Shown: in pieces, positions 8,471-16,040 of the stretch
How the letters are laid out: each line of letters starts with the position of its first letter
How positions within the stretch are numbered: the stretch's first letter is position 1
Source: Myxococcales bacterium
GTDB lineage: Bacteria > Myxococcota > Polyangia > Nannocystales > Nannocystaceae
NCBI GenBank assembly: GCA_016793465.1
Contig: JAEUJW010000039.1
Location: 310,001-374,000, forward strand
Direction of reading: 5' to 3'
DNA: 64,000 nucleotides
Notes under the pieces: model-generated
Told to the model about the DNA's origin: nothing
Database searches by the model: none
The model's input: the letters and a program-made list of their open reading frames with translations, nothing else
Translations under genes and position numbers: made by a program

Positions 8471-8502
8471 CCGCTCCACTTCCACTCATGAGGAGCTCTG
8501 TC

Positions 8503-9411
8503 ATGAAACGAACAGCGTGGATCCCGATGGTGCTGGTGCTGGCGTGCGGCGACACGAAGGGCGCGTCCGAGGGCGGGCAGGGGCCGACCTCGGACCCCAG
8601 CACTGGAGGCGCCGAGGAGACCGGCGGTCCGACCGTGGGCGAGACGGGGGCGCCGCCCGCCAGGACCACGGGCATCCAGGAGCCCGACTCGAGCGGCGGC
8701 AGCGAGGGCGGGTCGAGCGGGTGCACCTTCCTCGACTGCGACGGCGACATCCCCAAGAGCGGCGAGTGCGACCAGTGGGCCCAGGACTGTCCCGAGGGCC
8801 AGAAGTGCTCGGCCTACGCGGACGACGGCAGCAACGCGTGGAACAACACCAAGTGCGTGGAGGTCGCTAACAACCCGGGCCAGCCGGGCGACGCGTGCAC
8901 GGTCGAGGGCAGCGGGGTCAGCGGGGTCGACAGCTGCGCCGAGGGGGCCATGTGCTGGGACGTCGGCGCGGAGAACACGGGCGTCTGCGTGGCCCTGTGC
9001 GAGGGCACGCCCGAGGCCCCGCAGTGCGAGTCCGGCTTCTCGTGCGCCATCGCCAACACCGTGCTCAACCTCTGCCTCGCCGACTGCGACCCGCTCACCC
9101 AGGACTGCCCGGGCGACGATCTGTGCGTCGGCAACGGCGACCACTTCATCTGCGTGCTCGACGCCTCGGGCGAGGAGGGCCAGGCCTTCGACCCCTGCGA
9201 GTACGGCAACGCCTGCGACCCGGGGCTGCTGTGCCTCGACCCGACCGCGGCGATGGAGTGCGATCCGGCGGCGGGCGGCTGCTGCTCGCCGTTCTGCGAC
9301 ACCTCGGCGCCGAGCTGCCCGGGCGTCGGTCAGACCTGCCAGCCGTACTTCGAGATGGGCACCGCCCCGCCGGGCTACGAGCTGGTCGGGGTGTGCTCGC
9401 TGCCCGCCTGA
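8503..9411 (+). CDS. Cys-rich secreted lipoprotein (tandem paralogue 1)
   Basis: The 302-residue protein begins with a signal peptide and a short lipobox (LVLACG). A Thr/Gly/Ser/Glu linker and then a domain with about 28 cysteines follow, in motifs such as CDQWAQDCPEGQKC, DSCAEGAMCWDVG, DCDPLTQDCPGDDLC, CEYGNACDPGLLC and GGCCSPFC. These are the hallmarks of a myxobacterial family of disulphide-knotted surface lipoproteins of unknown function. I chose the ATG at 8503 because GAGGAG (8490-8495) lies 7 nt upstream, whereas the earlier in-frame ATG at 8488 overlaps that SD. The AT-rich island precedes the gene. The neighbouring gene at 9518 is a clear paralogue. Confidence 0.85.
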   Translation: MKRTAWIPMVLVLACGDTKGASEGGQGPTSDPSTGGAEETGGPTVGETGAPPARTTGIQEPDSSGGSEGGSSGCTFLDCDGDIPKSGECDQWAQDCPEGQKCSAYADDGSNAWNNTKCVEVANNPGQPGDACTVEGSGVSGVDSCAEGAMCWDVGAENTGVCVALCEGTPEAPQCESGFSCAIANTVLNLCLADCDPLTQDCPGDDLCVGNGDHFICVLDASGEEGQAFDPCEYGNACDPGLLCLDPTAAMECDPAAGGCCSPFCDTSAPSCPGVGQTCQPYFEMGTAPPGYELVGVCSLPA

Positions 9412-9435
9412 CCCGGGTTACGGCGTAAACCACGA

Positions 9436-9467
9436 GGGCCCGCGGCCCGCGGTGGGGTCGCGGGCCC
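9436..9467 (+). terminator. Hairpin between the two paralogues
   Basis: GGGCCCGCG (9436-9444) pairs with CGCGGGCCC (9459-9467) across a 14-nt loop, shortly after the first lipoprotein gene; there is no T-tract. Confidence 0.4.
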
Positions 9468-9481
9468 GCGGCGCGAACGCC

Positions 9482-9510
9482 TTGAGCGCCGCGATCGGCG
9501 GTGGTATGAG
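9482..9510 (+). promoter_or_regulatory. Promoter of paralogue 2, probably leaderless
   Basis: TTGAGC (9482-9487) and TATGAG (9505-9510) are separated by exactly 17 bp, and the -10 ends 7 nt before the ATG at 9518, so transcription should begin at or next to the start codon. No SD is visible. Confidence 0.65.
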
Positions 9511-9517
9511 CGCGGAC

Positions 9518-10477
9518 ATGCGAGCTCCTCTGCTGACGATCTGCGTGGTGTCCGTGCTGTGGGCGTGCGGCGACGACAAGCCGGCGTCGACCAACCAGAC
9601 GACGAACGCGGCCAACGGCGAGGGCAGCGGCGACAGCGGGGCGGGCAACTCGGACACCGGCGTCGACCCGACCACCGGCGTCGGCGGCTCGGCGCCCGGC
9701 AGCGAGGGCGGGACGACCGCGGGGTCGACCGGCGGCGCGACCGAGGTCGGCGGCAGCTCGTCGGGCGGCGGCACCTTCATCGTCATGTCGGACGGCGGCG
9801 CCGGCACCAAGGAGTGCGACAACTGGGCCCAGGACTGCCCCGAGGGCCAGAAGTGCATGCCCTACGCGGACAACGGGTCGAACGCGTGGAACGCGACCAA
9901 GTGCGTCGACGTGCCGGCCAACCCGGGCCAGCCGGGCGACGAGTGCAACGTCGAGGGCTCGGCGGTCAGCGGGCTCGACAGCTGCGACAAGGGCGTGATG
10001 TGCTGGGACGTCGACCCGAACACGCAGATGGGCGTCTGCGTGGGCCTGTGCACCGGCTCGGTCGAGGCGCCGGTGTGCGACTCGGACCACACGTGCTTCG
10101 TCTCGAACGACGGCGTGCTGAACCTGTGCCTCGACCTGTGCGACCCGCTGGCCCAGGACTGCGCGGGCGACGACCTGTGCATCCCCAACCCGCAGGGCCA
10201 GGGCGAGTTCACCTGCGTGCTCGACGCCTCGGGCGAGGAGGGCCAGGCGTTCGACCCGTGCGAGTACATCAACGCCTGCGACAAGGGCCTGTTCTGCGCC
10301 AACCCGGCGCTCGGCGGCGAGTGCGACCCGGCGGCGATCGGCTGCTGCCTGCCGTTCTGCGACCTCTCGGCGATGGTGGTGTGCCCGGGCGCGGGCCAGG
10401 AGTGCACCGCGTGGTTCGAGGCGGGCACGGCCCCTCCGGGCTACGAGCAGGTCGGGTTCTGCGGGGTGCCGATGTGA
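9518..10477 (+). CDS. Cys-rich secreted lipoprotein (tandem paralogue 2)
   Basis: This 319-residue protein is colinear with the upstream one: signal peptide with lipobox (VLWACG), Ser/Gly/Thr linker, then CDNWAQDCPEGQKCMPY, a VCVGLC-type motif, DLCDPLAQDCAGDDLC, CEYINACDKGLFC and CCLPFC blocks. Conservation is strong in the cysteine domain and absent in the linker, as expected for an old tandem duplication. The ATG at 9518 was chosen over 9506 because the latter lies inside the -10 box. Its control differs from its neighbour's: leaderless promoter here, SD and AT-rich upstream region there. It ends convergently with the HEAT/TPR gene, with only a palindrome in between. Confidence 0.85.
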   Translation: MRAPLLTICVVSVLWACGDDKPASTNQTTNAANGEGSGDSGAGNSDTGVDPTTGVGGSAPGSEGGTTAGSTGGATEVGGSSSGGGTFIVMSDGGAGTKECDNWAQDCPEGQKCMPYADNGSNAWNATKCVDVPANPGQPGDECNVEGSAVSGLDSCDKGVMCWDVDPNTQMGVCVGLCTGSVEAPVCDSDHTCFVSNDGVLNLCLDLCDPLAQDCAGDDLCIPNPQGQGEFTCVLDASGEEGQAFDPCEYINACDKGLFCANPALGGECDPAAIGCCLPFCDLSAMVVCPGAGQECTAWFEAGTAPPGYEQVGFCGVPM

Positions 10478-10487
10478 GCGGCGCGGG

Positions 10488-10506
10488 CCTGTCCCGGGGG
10501 ACAGGT
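10488..10506. repeat. Palindrome copy in a convergent gap
   Basis: CCTGTCCCGGGGGACAGGT (CCTGTCC-CGGG-GGACAGG) occupies most of the 28 bp between two convergent stop codons. Its outer arm GGTCA supplies the TGA stop codon of the minus-strand gene. It is a plausible bidirectional terminator or 3' end signal. Confidence 0.8.
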
Positions 10507-12392
10507 CAGTTGCGCAGCACGCCGACGGGCGCCGCCGGCGGCGGCTCGTCGGACGGAGTGGTCAGGCGGACGAACTCGGGGTCGTCGATGAGCTCGACGA
10601 AGTCGGCGTCGTCGCGGATGGCCTGACGGACCGCGGGGTCGATGGCGCAGGCGCGGGCGATGTCGGCGAGCGCGGGGCCGCGGCGGCCGAGCAGGGCGTG
10701 GGCGCAGGCGCGGGCGTAGTGGGCGTTGGCGTGGTCGGGGTCGAGGGCGACGGCGCGGTCGAGGGCGACGATCGACTCGAGGTGGCGGCCGAGCTTGACG
10801 AGCGCGAGGCCGCGGCTGTACCAGCCGGGCGCGAACTCGGGGTGCTCGTCGGTGAGGGCGGTCAGCAGGTCGATGGCGGCGTCGCGCTGGCCGATCATCG
10901 CCAGGCAGGTCGACTGGTTGGTGCGGGCCTGCAGCGGCTGGTGGCCGAGGGCGGCCGCGCGGGCGAAGCTGGCGGCGGCCTCGGCGGGGGCGCTGTGGGC
11001 GGCGACGAGGCCGCGTTCGAAGTGGGCCGCGGCGTGCCCGGGGTCGAGGGCGAGGGCGCGGTCGGCGGCGGCGAGGGCGTCGGGCAGGTCGCCGACGGCG
11101 TGGTGCGACTGGGCCAGCTGGTGCCACAGGCGGGCGTCGCCGGGCACCAGGGCCACGGCCTTCTGCAGCAGGGTCACGGCCTCGGCGGGGTTGTGCATGT
11201 GCACGCGGTGGAAGCGGGCCTGGGCGGCCAGCTCGGCGGCCTCGTCGCGCACGAGCGGGACGCCGAGCAGGGCGGCGAGCTCCTCGCGGCGGGTCGGTAC
11301 GCCGTGGCTGCGCAGCACGAAGAACAGGTTGCCGATGGTCCACAGCTCGTGGGTGCCGGCCATGACGGCGAGCACGCGGCGCTGGTCGTCGGTGAGGGCC
11401 GCGGGGTCGATGCGCGGGGCCTGGACGTCTTCGTCGCTGTCCTCGGGGACAGGTCGCGGCTCGCCGAAGGCGAACGCCAGCATGGCCTCGACGAGGCCGG
11501 CGGTGCCGAAGTCCTCGGCGCGGCCGAGGGCGGCGCACAGGGCCGGGAGGGCGCGCTTGCCGAGCGCGGGCGGGAGGCTGCGCAGGACGTAGCCGATGTC
11601 GCCGGCGAGGTCGCGCTCGCCGCACGGGAGGTCGTCGTAGCCGGGCACGCTGTCGGGGTCCTCGACGGCGGCGATGAGGGTGTCGACGACCGCGGGCGCG
11701 AGCTCGGGGCCGGCGCCGCGGGTCAGGCCGACGGCGGCGAGCAGGCGCACGACCGGGGCGGGGTCGTCGCGATGCAGGCGCACGAGCTCGGGGTCGGGGC
11801 CGTGGGCGTCCTGCAGGCGGCCGAGCGCGAACACCAGGCTGGCGCGCCCGGGGGCCGAGGTCTCGCGCGCGAGCCGGCGGCGCAGCACCGGCACGACGGT
11901 GGCCGCGTGGGTCCACAGGCACGCGAGCAGGAAGGCCGCGGCGCCGCGCACGGCGGCGGTCTCGGCGTGCTGCACGAGGTCGAGGTAGAGCGGCAGGCCG
12001 ACCTCGGCGGCGCGGTAGACGTCGCGGAGGATGTCGGAGTAGTCGAGGGTGTCGCTGCGGTCACGGGCGCCGTCCGACTCGCCGGCGTACATCACGGGGT
12101 CGGCGGCGACGCTGAACTGGCCGGTGACGAGGTGGGTGACGAGCAGCAGCAGCTCGTGGCGATCGGGGGTGGCGGGGTCGGCGAGCAGCTCGAGCAGGAA
12201 GGGGATCGCCGGCGCGGTGGCCGGATAGCGCGTGCCCTGGTGGAAGATGTTGCCGTAGAGCTCCCAGTAGGCGTCCTTGCGGACCTGACGGTCCGGATCG
12301 GCGAGCGCCCGCAGGAGGTCGGGGACGTCGGCGGCGGCGCCGTAGGCGTGCGTCAGGGCGTTCCAGTCGACTGTCTGCAGGCGTTCGAGCAT
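10506..12392 (-). CDS. HEAT-repeat plus TPR protein
   Basis: The 628-residue cytoplasmic protein has no signal peptide or membrane segment. The N-terminal ~300 residues are alpha-helical HEAT-like repeats (LLRALADPDRQVRKDAYWEL, PAIPFLLELLADP, ETAAVRGAAAFLLACLW). Residues from about 395 to 600 are TPR units (HNPAEAVTLLQKAVALVPGD, LPDALAAADRALALDPGHAAAH, LESIVALDRAVALDPDHANAH). It is a scaffold type and no enzyme motif is visible. Between the two halves lies an acidic linker (PRPVPEDSDED) encoded by a copy of the dispersed palindrome. An AGAGGA SD precedes the ATG by about 4 nt. The stop codon lies in another palindrome copy. Confidence 0.8.
   Translation of the reverse strand: MLERLQTVDWNALTHAYGAAADVPDLLRALADPDRQVRKDAYWELYGNIFHQGTRYPATAPAIPFLLELLADPATPDRHELLLLVTHLVTGQFSVAADPVMYAGESDGARDRSDTLDYSDILRDVYRAAEVGLPLYLDLVQHAETAAVRGAAAFLLACLWTHAATVVPVLRRRLARETSAPGRASLVFALGRLQDAHGPDPELVRLHRDDPAPVVRLLAAVGLTRGAGPELAPAVVDTLIAAVEDPDSVPGYDDLPCGERDLAGDIGYVLRSLPPALGKRALPALCAALGRAEDFGTAGLVEAMLAFAFGEPRPVPEDSDEDVQAPRIDPAALTDDQRRVLAVMAGTHELWTIGNLFFVLRSHGVPTRREELAALLGVPLVRDEAAELAAQARFHRVHMHNPAEAVTLLQKAVALVPGDARLWHQLAQSHHAVGDLPDALAAADRALALDPGHAAAHFERGLVAAHSAPAEAAASFARAAALGHQPLQARTNQSTCLAMIGQRDAAIDLLTALTDEHPEFAPGWYSRGLALVKLGRHLESIVALDRAVALDPDHANAHYARACAHALLGRRGPALADIARACAIDPAVRQAIRDDADFVELIDDPEFVRLTTPSDEPPPAAPVGVLRN
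11437..11454. repeat. Palindrome copy inside the HEAT/TPR gene
   Basis: CTGTCC-TCGG-GGACAGGT; read on the minus strand it encodes the RPVPEDSD linker. Confidence 0.8.
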
Positions 12393-12526
12393 CGGTCCTC
12401 TCGGGAGGTAGCAGGTCAGCGTGATCGGCCGCTGATCATGCCCGGGCCGCGGGTTTCGGGCGACTTTCGTGTACGCGCACGCCAGGAGCGCGCGCGGGTG
12501 CGAGGCCGTGTGCTATGACGCGCGGG

Positions 12527-14773
12527 ATGTCCCTGACCCTGTTCGCGACGGCGCCCCGCGGGCTCGAGGAGCTGCTGGCGGCCGAATTGACGGCGCTCGG
12601 AGCGAGCGGCGTGCGCCTGCAGCCCGGCGGCGCCGAGTTCGCTGGATCGTTGGCGCTCGCCTATCGGGTGTGCCTGTGGTCGCGGGTGGCCGGGCGGGTG
12701 CTGCTCGAGGTGGGGCGCGGCCCGGCCGACGACGCCGACGCTTTGTACGCGACGGTCCGTGGGATCCGGTGGAGCGAACATTTGGCGCGCGAGGGGACCC
12801 TCGCGGTCGACGTGACCGGGACCAACGAGGCGCTCGTCAACACCCAGTTCGCGGCCCAGAAGGTCAAGGACGCGATCGTCGATCAGCTGCGCGTCGGCGA
12901 GGCCCGCCCGTCGGTCGAGCGCGAGCGCCCGGACCTGCGCGTCCACGTGCATTTGACTGCTTCACGGCGCTCTGCGCCCGAGGGGTCCGAGCGGAACAAG
13001 CGGACAGGTCCCGAGGGACATGACCGTCGGGACAGGCCGCAGGGGCGCGACGCGGCGGTGGTGTCGATCGACCTGGCGGGCGAGAGCCTGCACCGCCGCG
13101 GGTACCGCGAGGACGGCGGGGCGGCGCCGCTGAAGGAGAACCTGGCGGCGGGGATCCTGCTGCGCGCGGGCTGGCCGGCGCTCGCGGCCGAGGGCGGGGC
13201 GCTGCTCGACCCGATGTGCGGGTCGGGCACGCTGCTGATCGAGGCGGCGTGGATCGCCGGCGATCGGGCGCCGGGGCTCGACCGCGGGTACTTCGGCTTC
13301 CTGGGCTGGCAGGGCCACTCGCCGGGGATCTGGGCGGAGCTGCTGGCCGACGCGACGCGGCGCGCGGAGGCGGGGCGGGCCAAGATCCCGCCGATCCGCG
13401 GGTTCGACGCGGCCGGGCCGGCGATCGCGGCGGCCAACGCCAACATCGACGCGGCCGGGGTGCGCGGGGTGGTGCACGTCGAGCGGCGCACGCTGGCCGA
13501 GCAGCTGGCGCACGCCGAGGAGGTGCGGCCCGACGAGCCTGTCCCGAAGGTCAGGCCGCGATCGCTGGTGGTGTGCAACCCGCCTTACGGCGAGCGCCTG
13601 GCCGAGGCCGAGGTCCGGCCGATCTACGCCGAGCTCGGGCGGCTGCTGAAGGCGGTGCACATGGGCGACGAGGCGGCGATCCTGGCGCCGGACCGCGAGG
13701 TCGGGCACGCGATCGGGCTGCGCGCGCGCCGGATCCACGCGCTGTACAACGGGGCGCTGCAGATCCACCTGCTGCGCTTCACGGTGACGTCGGAGGCGGT
13801 CATGCTGCCCCGCGAGGCCCGCCCGCGCAGCCCCGGGGCGACGGCGTTCGCCAACCGACTGGCCAAGAACAGCAAATTGTTGAAGGGGTGGGCGGAGCGC
13901 GAGGGCACGGACTGCTACCGGGTGTACGACGCGGACCTGCCGGAGTACGCGGCGGCGATCGACGTCTACGGCGGCCACGCGCACGTGCAGGAGTACGCGC
14001 CGCCGCGGGAGATCGATCCGACGGCGGCGGAGGTGCGGCTGCGCGAGGTGATGCGGGCGGTGCCCGAGGTGCTCGAGCTGCCGCGCGAGCGCGTGCACCT
14101 GAAGACGCGGACGCGCAGCAAGGGCGGGGAGCAGTACGGGCGGCAAGATCGCCAGGGCGCGCGGATCGAGGTGCGCGAGGGGCCGGCGAGGTTCTTGGTC
14201 AACCTGACCGACTACCTCGACACCGGGCTGTTCCTCGACCACCGGCCGACGCGCGCGCTGATCGGCAAGCTGGCGCGGGGGCGCAGGTTCTTGAACTTGT
14301 TCGCGTACACCGGGACGGCGACGGTGCACGCGGCGCTCGGCGGGGCGGCGCAGACGACCACGGTCGACATGTCGACGACGTACGGCGAGTGGACGCGCGA
14401 CAACCTCGAGCTCAACGGGATCCGCGGGGCCGATCACCGGGTCGTGACGCAGGAGTGCCGGTCGTTCATGGACCGCGAGATGCGGCGCTACGGGCTCATC
14501 TTCCTCGATCCGCCGACGTTCTCGAACTCGAAGCGGATGGCCGGCGAGTTCGACGTGCAGCGCGACCACGTCGGATTGATCGGCGCGGCGGTGCGGCTGC
14601 TCGAGCGCGGGGGGATCCTGATCTTCTCGACCAACTACCGCCGCTTCAGGCTCGATACGGAGGCGCTGGCGGAGCTGAAGATCGAGGACATCTCGCGCAG
14701 GACGATCCCGCACGACTTCGAACGCAGCCCGCGGATCCACCAGTGCTGGCAGATCGAGAAGCGGGAGCGGTGA
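12527..14773 (+). CDS. rlmL: Bifunctional 23S rRNA (guanine-N2/N7) methyltransferase RlmKL
   Basis: The 748-residue protein has the full RlmKL architecture. An N-terminal ferredoxin-like/THUMP domain (SLTLFATAPRGLEELLAAEL) is followed by the RlmL domain with LLDPMCGSGTLLIEAAW and NPPYGERL (about 351), and by the C-terminal RlmK domain with LFAYTGTATVHAA and FLDPPTFSNSKRM. In E. coli these make m2G2445 and m7G2069. Between the THUMP domain and VVSIDLAGESLHRRGYR there is an extra ~30-residue basic stretch (about 145-176) that the family lacks and that contains palindrome copies; a second small extension before NPPY holds another. I place the start at 12527, not 12515, because TATGAC ends 7 nt upstream and MSLTLFATAPRG aligns with the family start. 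Confidence 0.9.
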   Translation: MSLTLFATAPRGLEELLAAELTALGASGVRLQPGGAEFAGSLALAYRVCLWSRVAGRVLLEVGRGPADDADALYATVRGIRWSEHLAREGTLAVDVTGTNEALVNTQFAAQKVKDAIVDQLRVGEARPSVERERPDLRVHVHLTASRRSAPEGSERNKRTGPEGHDRRDRPQGRDAAVVSIDLAGESLHRRGYREDGGAAPLKENLAAGILLRAGWPALAAEGGALLDPMCGSGTLLIEAAWIAGDRAPGLDRGYFGFLGWQGHSPGIWAELLADATRRAEAGRAKIPPIRGFDAAGPAIAAANANIDAAGVRGVVHVERRTLAEQLAHAEEVRPDEPVPKVRPRSLVVCNPPYGERLAEAEVRPIYAELGRLLKAVHMGDEAAILAPDREVGHAIGLRARRIHALYNGALQIHLLRFTVTSEAVMLPREARPRSPGATAFANRLAKNSKLLKGWAEREGTDCYRVYDADLPEYAAAIDVYGGHAHVQEYAPPREIDPTAAEVRLREVMRAVPEVLELPRERVHLKTRTRSKGGEQYGRQDRQGARIEVREGPARFLVNLTDYLDTGLFLDHRPTRALIGKLARGRRFLNLFAYTGTATVHAALGGAAQTTTVDMSTTYGEWTRDNLELNGIRGADHRVVTQECRSFMDREMRRYGLIFLDPPTFSNSKRMAGEFDVQRDHVGLIGAAVRLLERGGILIFSTNYRRFRLDTEALAELKIEDISRRTIPHDFERSPRIHQCWQIEKRER
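13002..13036. repeat. Palindrome copies inserted in RlmKL
   Basis: GGACAGGTCCCGAGGGACA and GTCGGGACAGG follow each other here, two right arms flanking a central CCCGAGGG. They encode RTGPEGHDRRDRPQG in a segment with no counterpart in the RlmKL family. Confidence 0.65.
13538..13555. repeat. Palindrome copy in RlmKL before NPPY
   Basis: CCTGTCC-CGA-AGGTCAGG, one arm imperfect, encodes EPVPKVRP in the extension ahead of the catalytic NPPY motif. Confidence 0.55.
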
Positions 14774-14774
14774 G

Positions 14775-16027
14775 GTGAAGAACCGCTGGACGATCCCTCC
14801 GGCGGCCGTGGCGATCCACCTGTGCGCCGGATCGGTCTACGCGTGGAGCGTGTTCAATAAGGAGGTCGAGCGGCTGCACCCGCAGTGGACGCCGGGGGCG
14901 GCGGCGTACACGTTCTCGATCGCGATCGTGATGCTCGGGCTGTCGGCCGCGTTCGGCGGGACCTGGCTCGAGCGCCACGGGCCGCGCAAGGCCGCCACGC
15001 TGGCGGCGCTGCTGTTCGGCGGCGGGCTGATGCTCGGCGGGCTCGGGGTGCAGCTCGGGTGGCTGTGGCTGCTGCTCGTCGGGTATGGGGTCGTGGGTGG
15101 GGCTGGTTTGGGGCTGGCCTACGTGTCGCCGGTCAGCGCGTTGATTAAATGGTTTCCGGATCGGCGGGGGCTGGCGACCGGGATGGCGGTGCTGGGGTTC
15201 GGCGGCGGGGCGCTGATCGCGGCGCGGCTGAAGCACTTCTTGATCGGCGAGGTCGGGGTCGCGGCGGCGCTGCTGATCCTCGGCGGGGCCTACATGATCA
15301 TCATGCTCGGCGGGGCGGCGCTGCTCGAGCGGCCGCCGGCGGGCTGGCGCCCGGAGGGCTGGACGCCGCCGGAGACGCGGCTGCACGAGCCGGATCTGAC
15401 GATGCCGATGGCCGTGCGCACGCGGCAGTTCTGGCTGCTGTGGGGCATGCTGTTCATCAACATCACGGCGGGGATCTCGATCCTCGCGCAGGCCTCGCCG
15501 ATGATGCAGGACATCTTCGATAAGAACAGCGAAGAGGCGGCGGTGATGGTGCAGGTGATCGCGGGGTTCAACGCGGGCGGGCGGCTGCTGTGGGCGACGC
15601 TGTCGGACTACTGGGGGCGGCGCGCCGTGTTCATGCTGTTCTTCGCGGCGCAGGCGCTGCTGTTCGCGCTGATCCCGGGCTGGGGGCGAGCGGGAATTGG
15701 GGGCTGTTCGTGGCCGCGGTGCTCGTCATCTTCACGATGTACGGCGGCGGCTTCGCGACCATCCCGGCGTTTTTGGCGGACATGTTCGGGGCGCGCAACG
15801 TCGGGGCGGTGCACGGGGTGATCTTGACGGCGTGGTCGGCGGCCGGGGTGGCGGGGCCGATTTTAATAACGCGGATCCGCGAGGCCAACGTGGAGGCGCT
15901 GCCGCCGGGCAGCAGCCTCGTGCACATCTACGACCTGACGATGTACCTGATCGCGGGTCTGCTGTGCGTCGGGCTGGTGCTGGCGGCGGCGGTGCGGCCG
16001 CTGCAGCCGGCGCGGCGCGAGGCTTAG
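14775..16027 (+). pseudogene. OFA-type MFS transporter, single-base frameshift
   Basis: The gene encodes a 12-helix major-facilitator protein similar to oxalate/formate antiporters: N-terminal AGSVYAWSVF, the loop GPRKAATLAALLFGGG, ALIKWFPDRRGLATGMAV and the matching second-half loop SDYWGRRAVFML. After GWG at about 15684 the frame breaks: IPGWGRAGIGGC in the first frame, whereas the adjacent frame continues correctly with ASGNWGLFVAAVLVIFTMYGG to the end at 16027. One G added to the run of five at 15682-15686 restores a protein of 417 residues. This may be a real recent mutation, homopolymer slippage or a sequencing error. The GTG start overlaps the rlmL end region (1 nt between stop and start), implying translational coupling. 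Confidence 0.8.
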
Positions 16028-16040
16028 CGAAGCGCGAGGG

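Noticed and set aside
8786..8806. CTGTCC-CGAG-GGCCAG in the first Cys-rich lipoprotein, resembling the dispersed palindrome
   Set aside because: It encodes DCPEGQKC, which is conserved at the same place in the paralogue with different bases, so protein selection explains it.
9506..9520. Earlier ATG (9506) as start of the second Cys-rich lipoprotein
   Set aside because: It falls inside the TATGAG -10 box, whereas the ATG at 9518 sits at the predicted transcription start and directly precedes the signal peptide.
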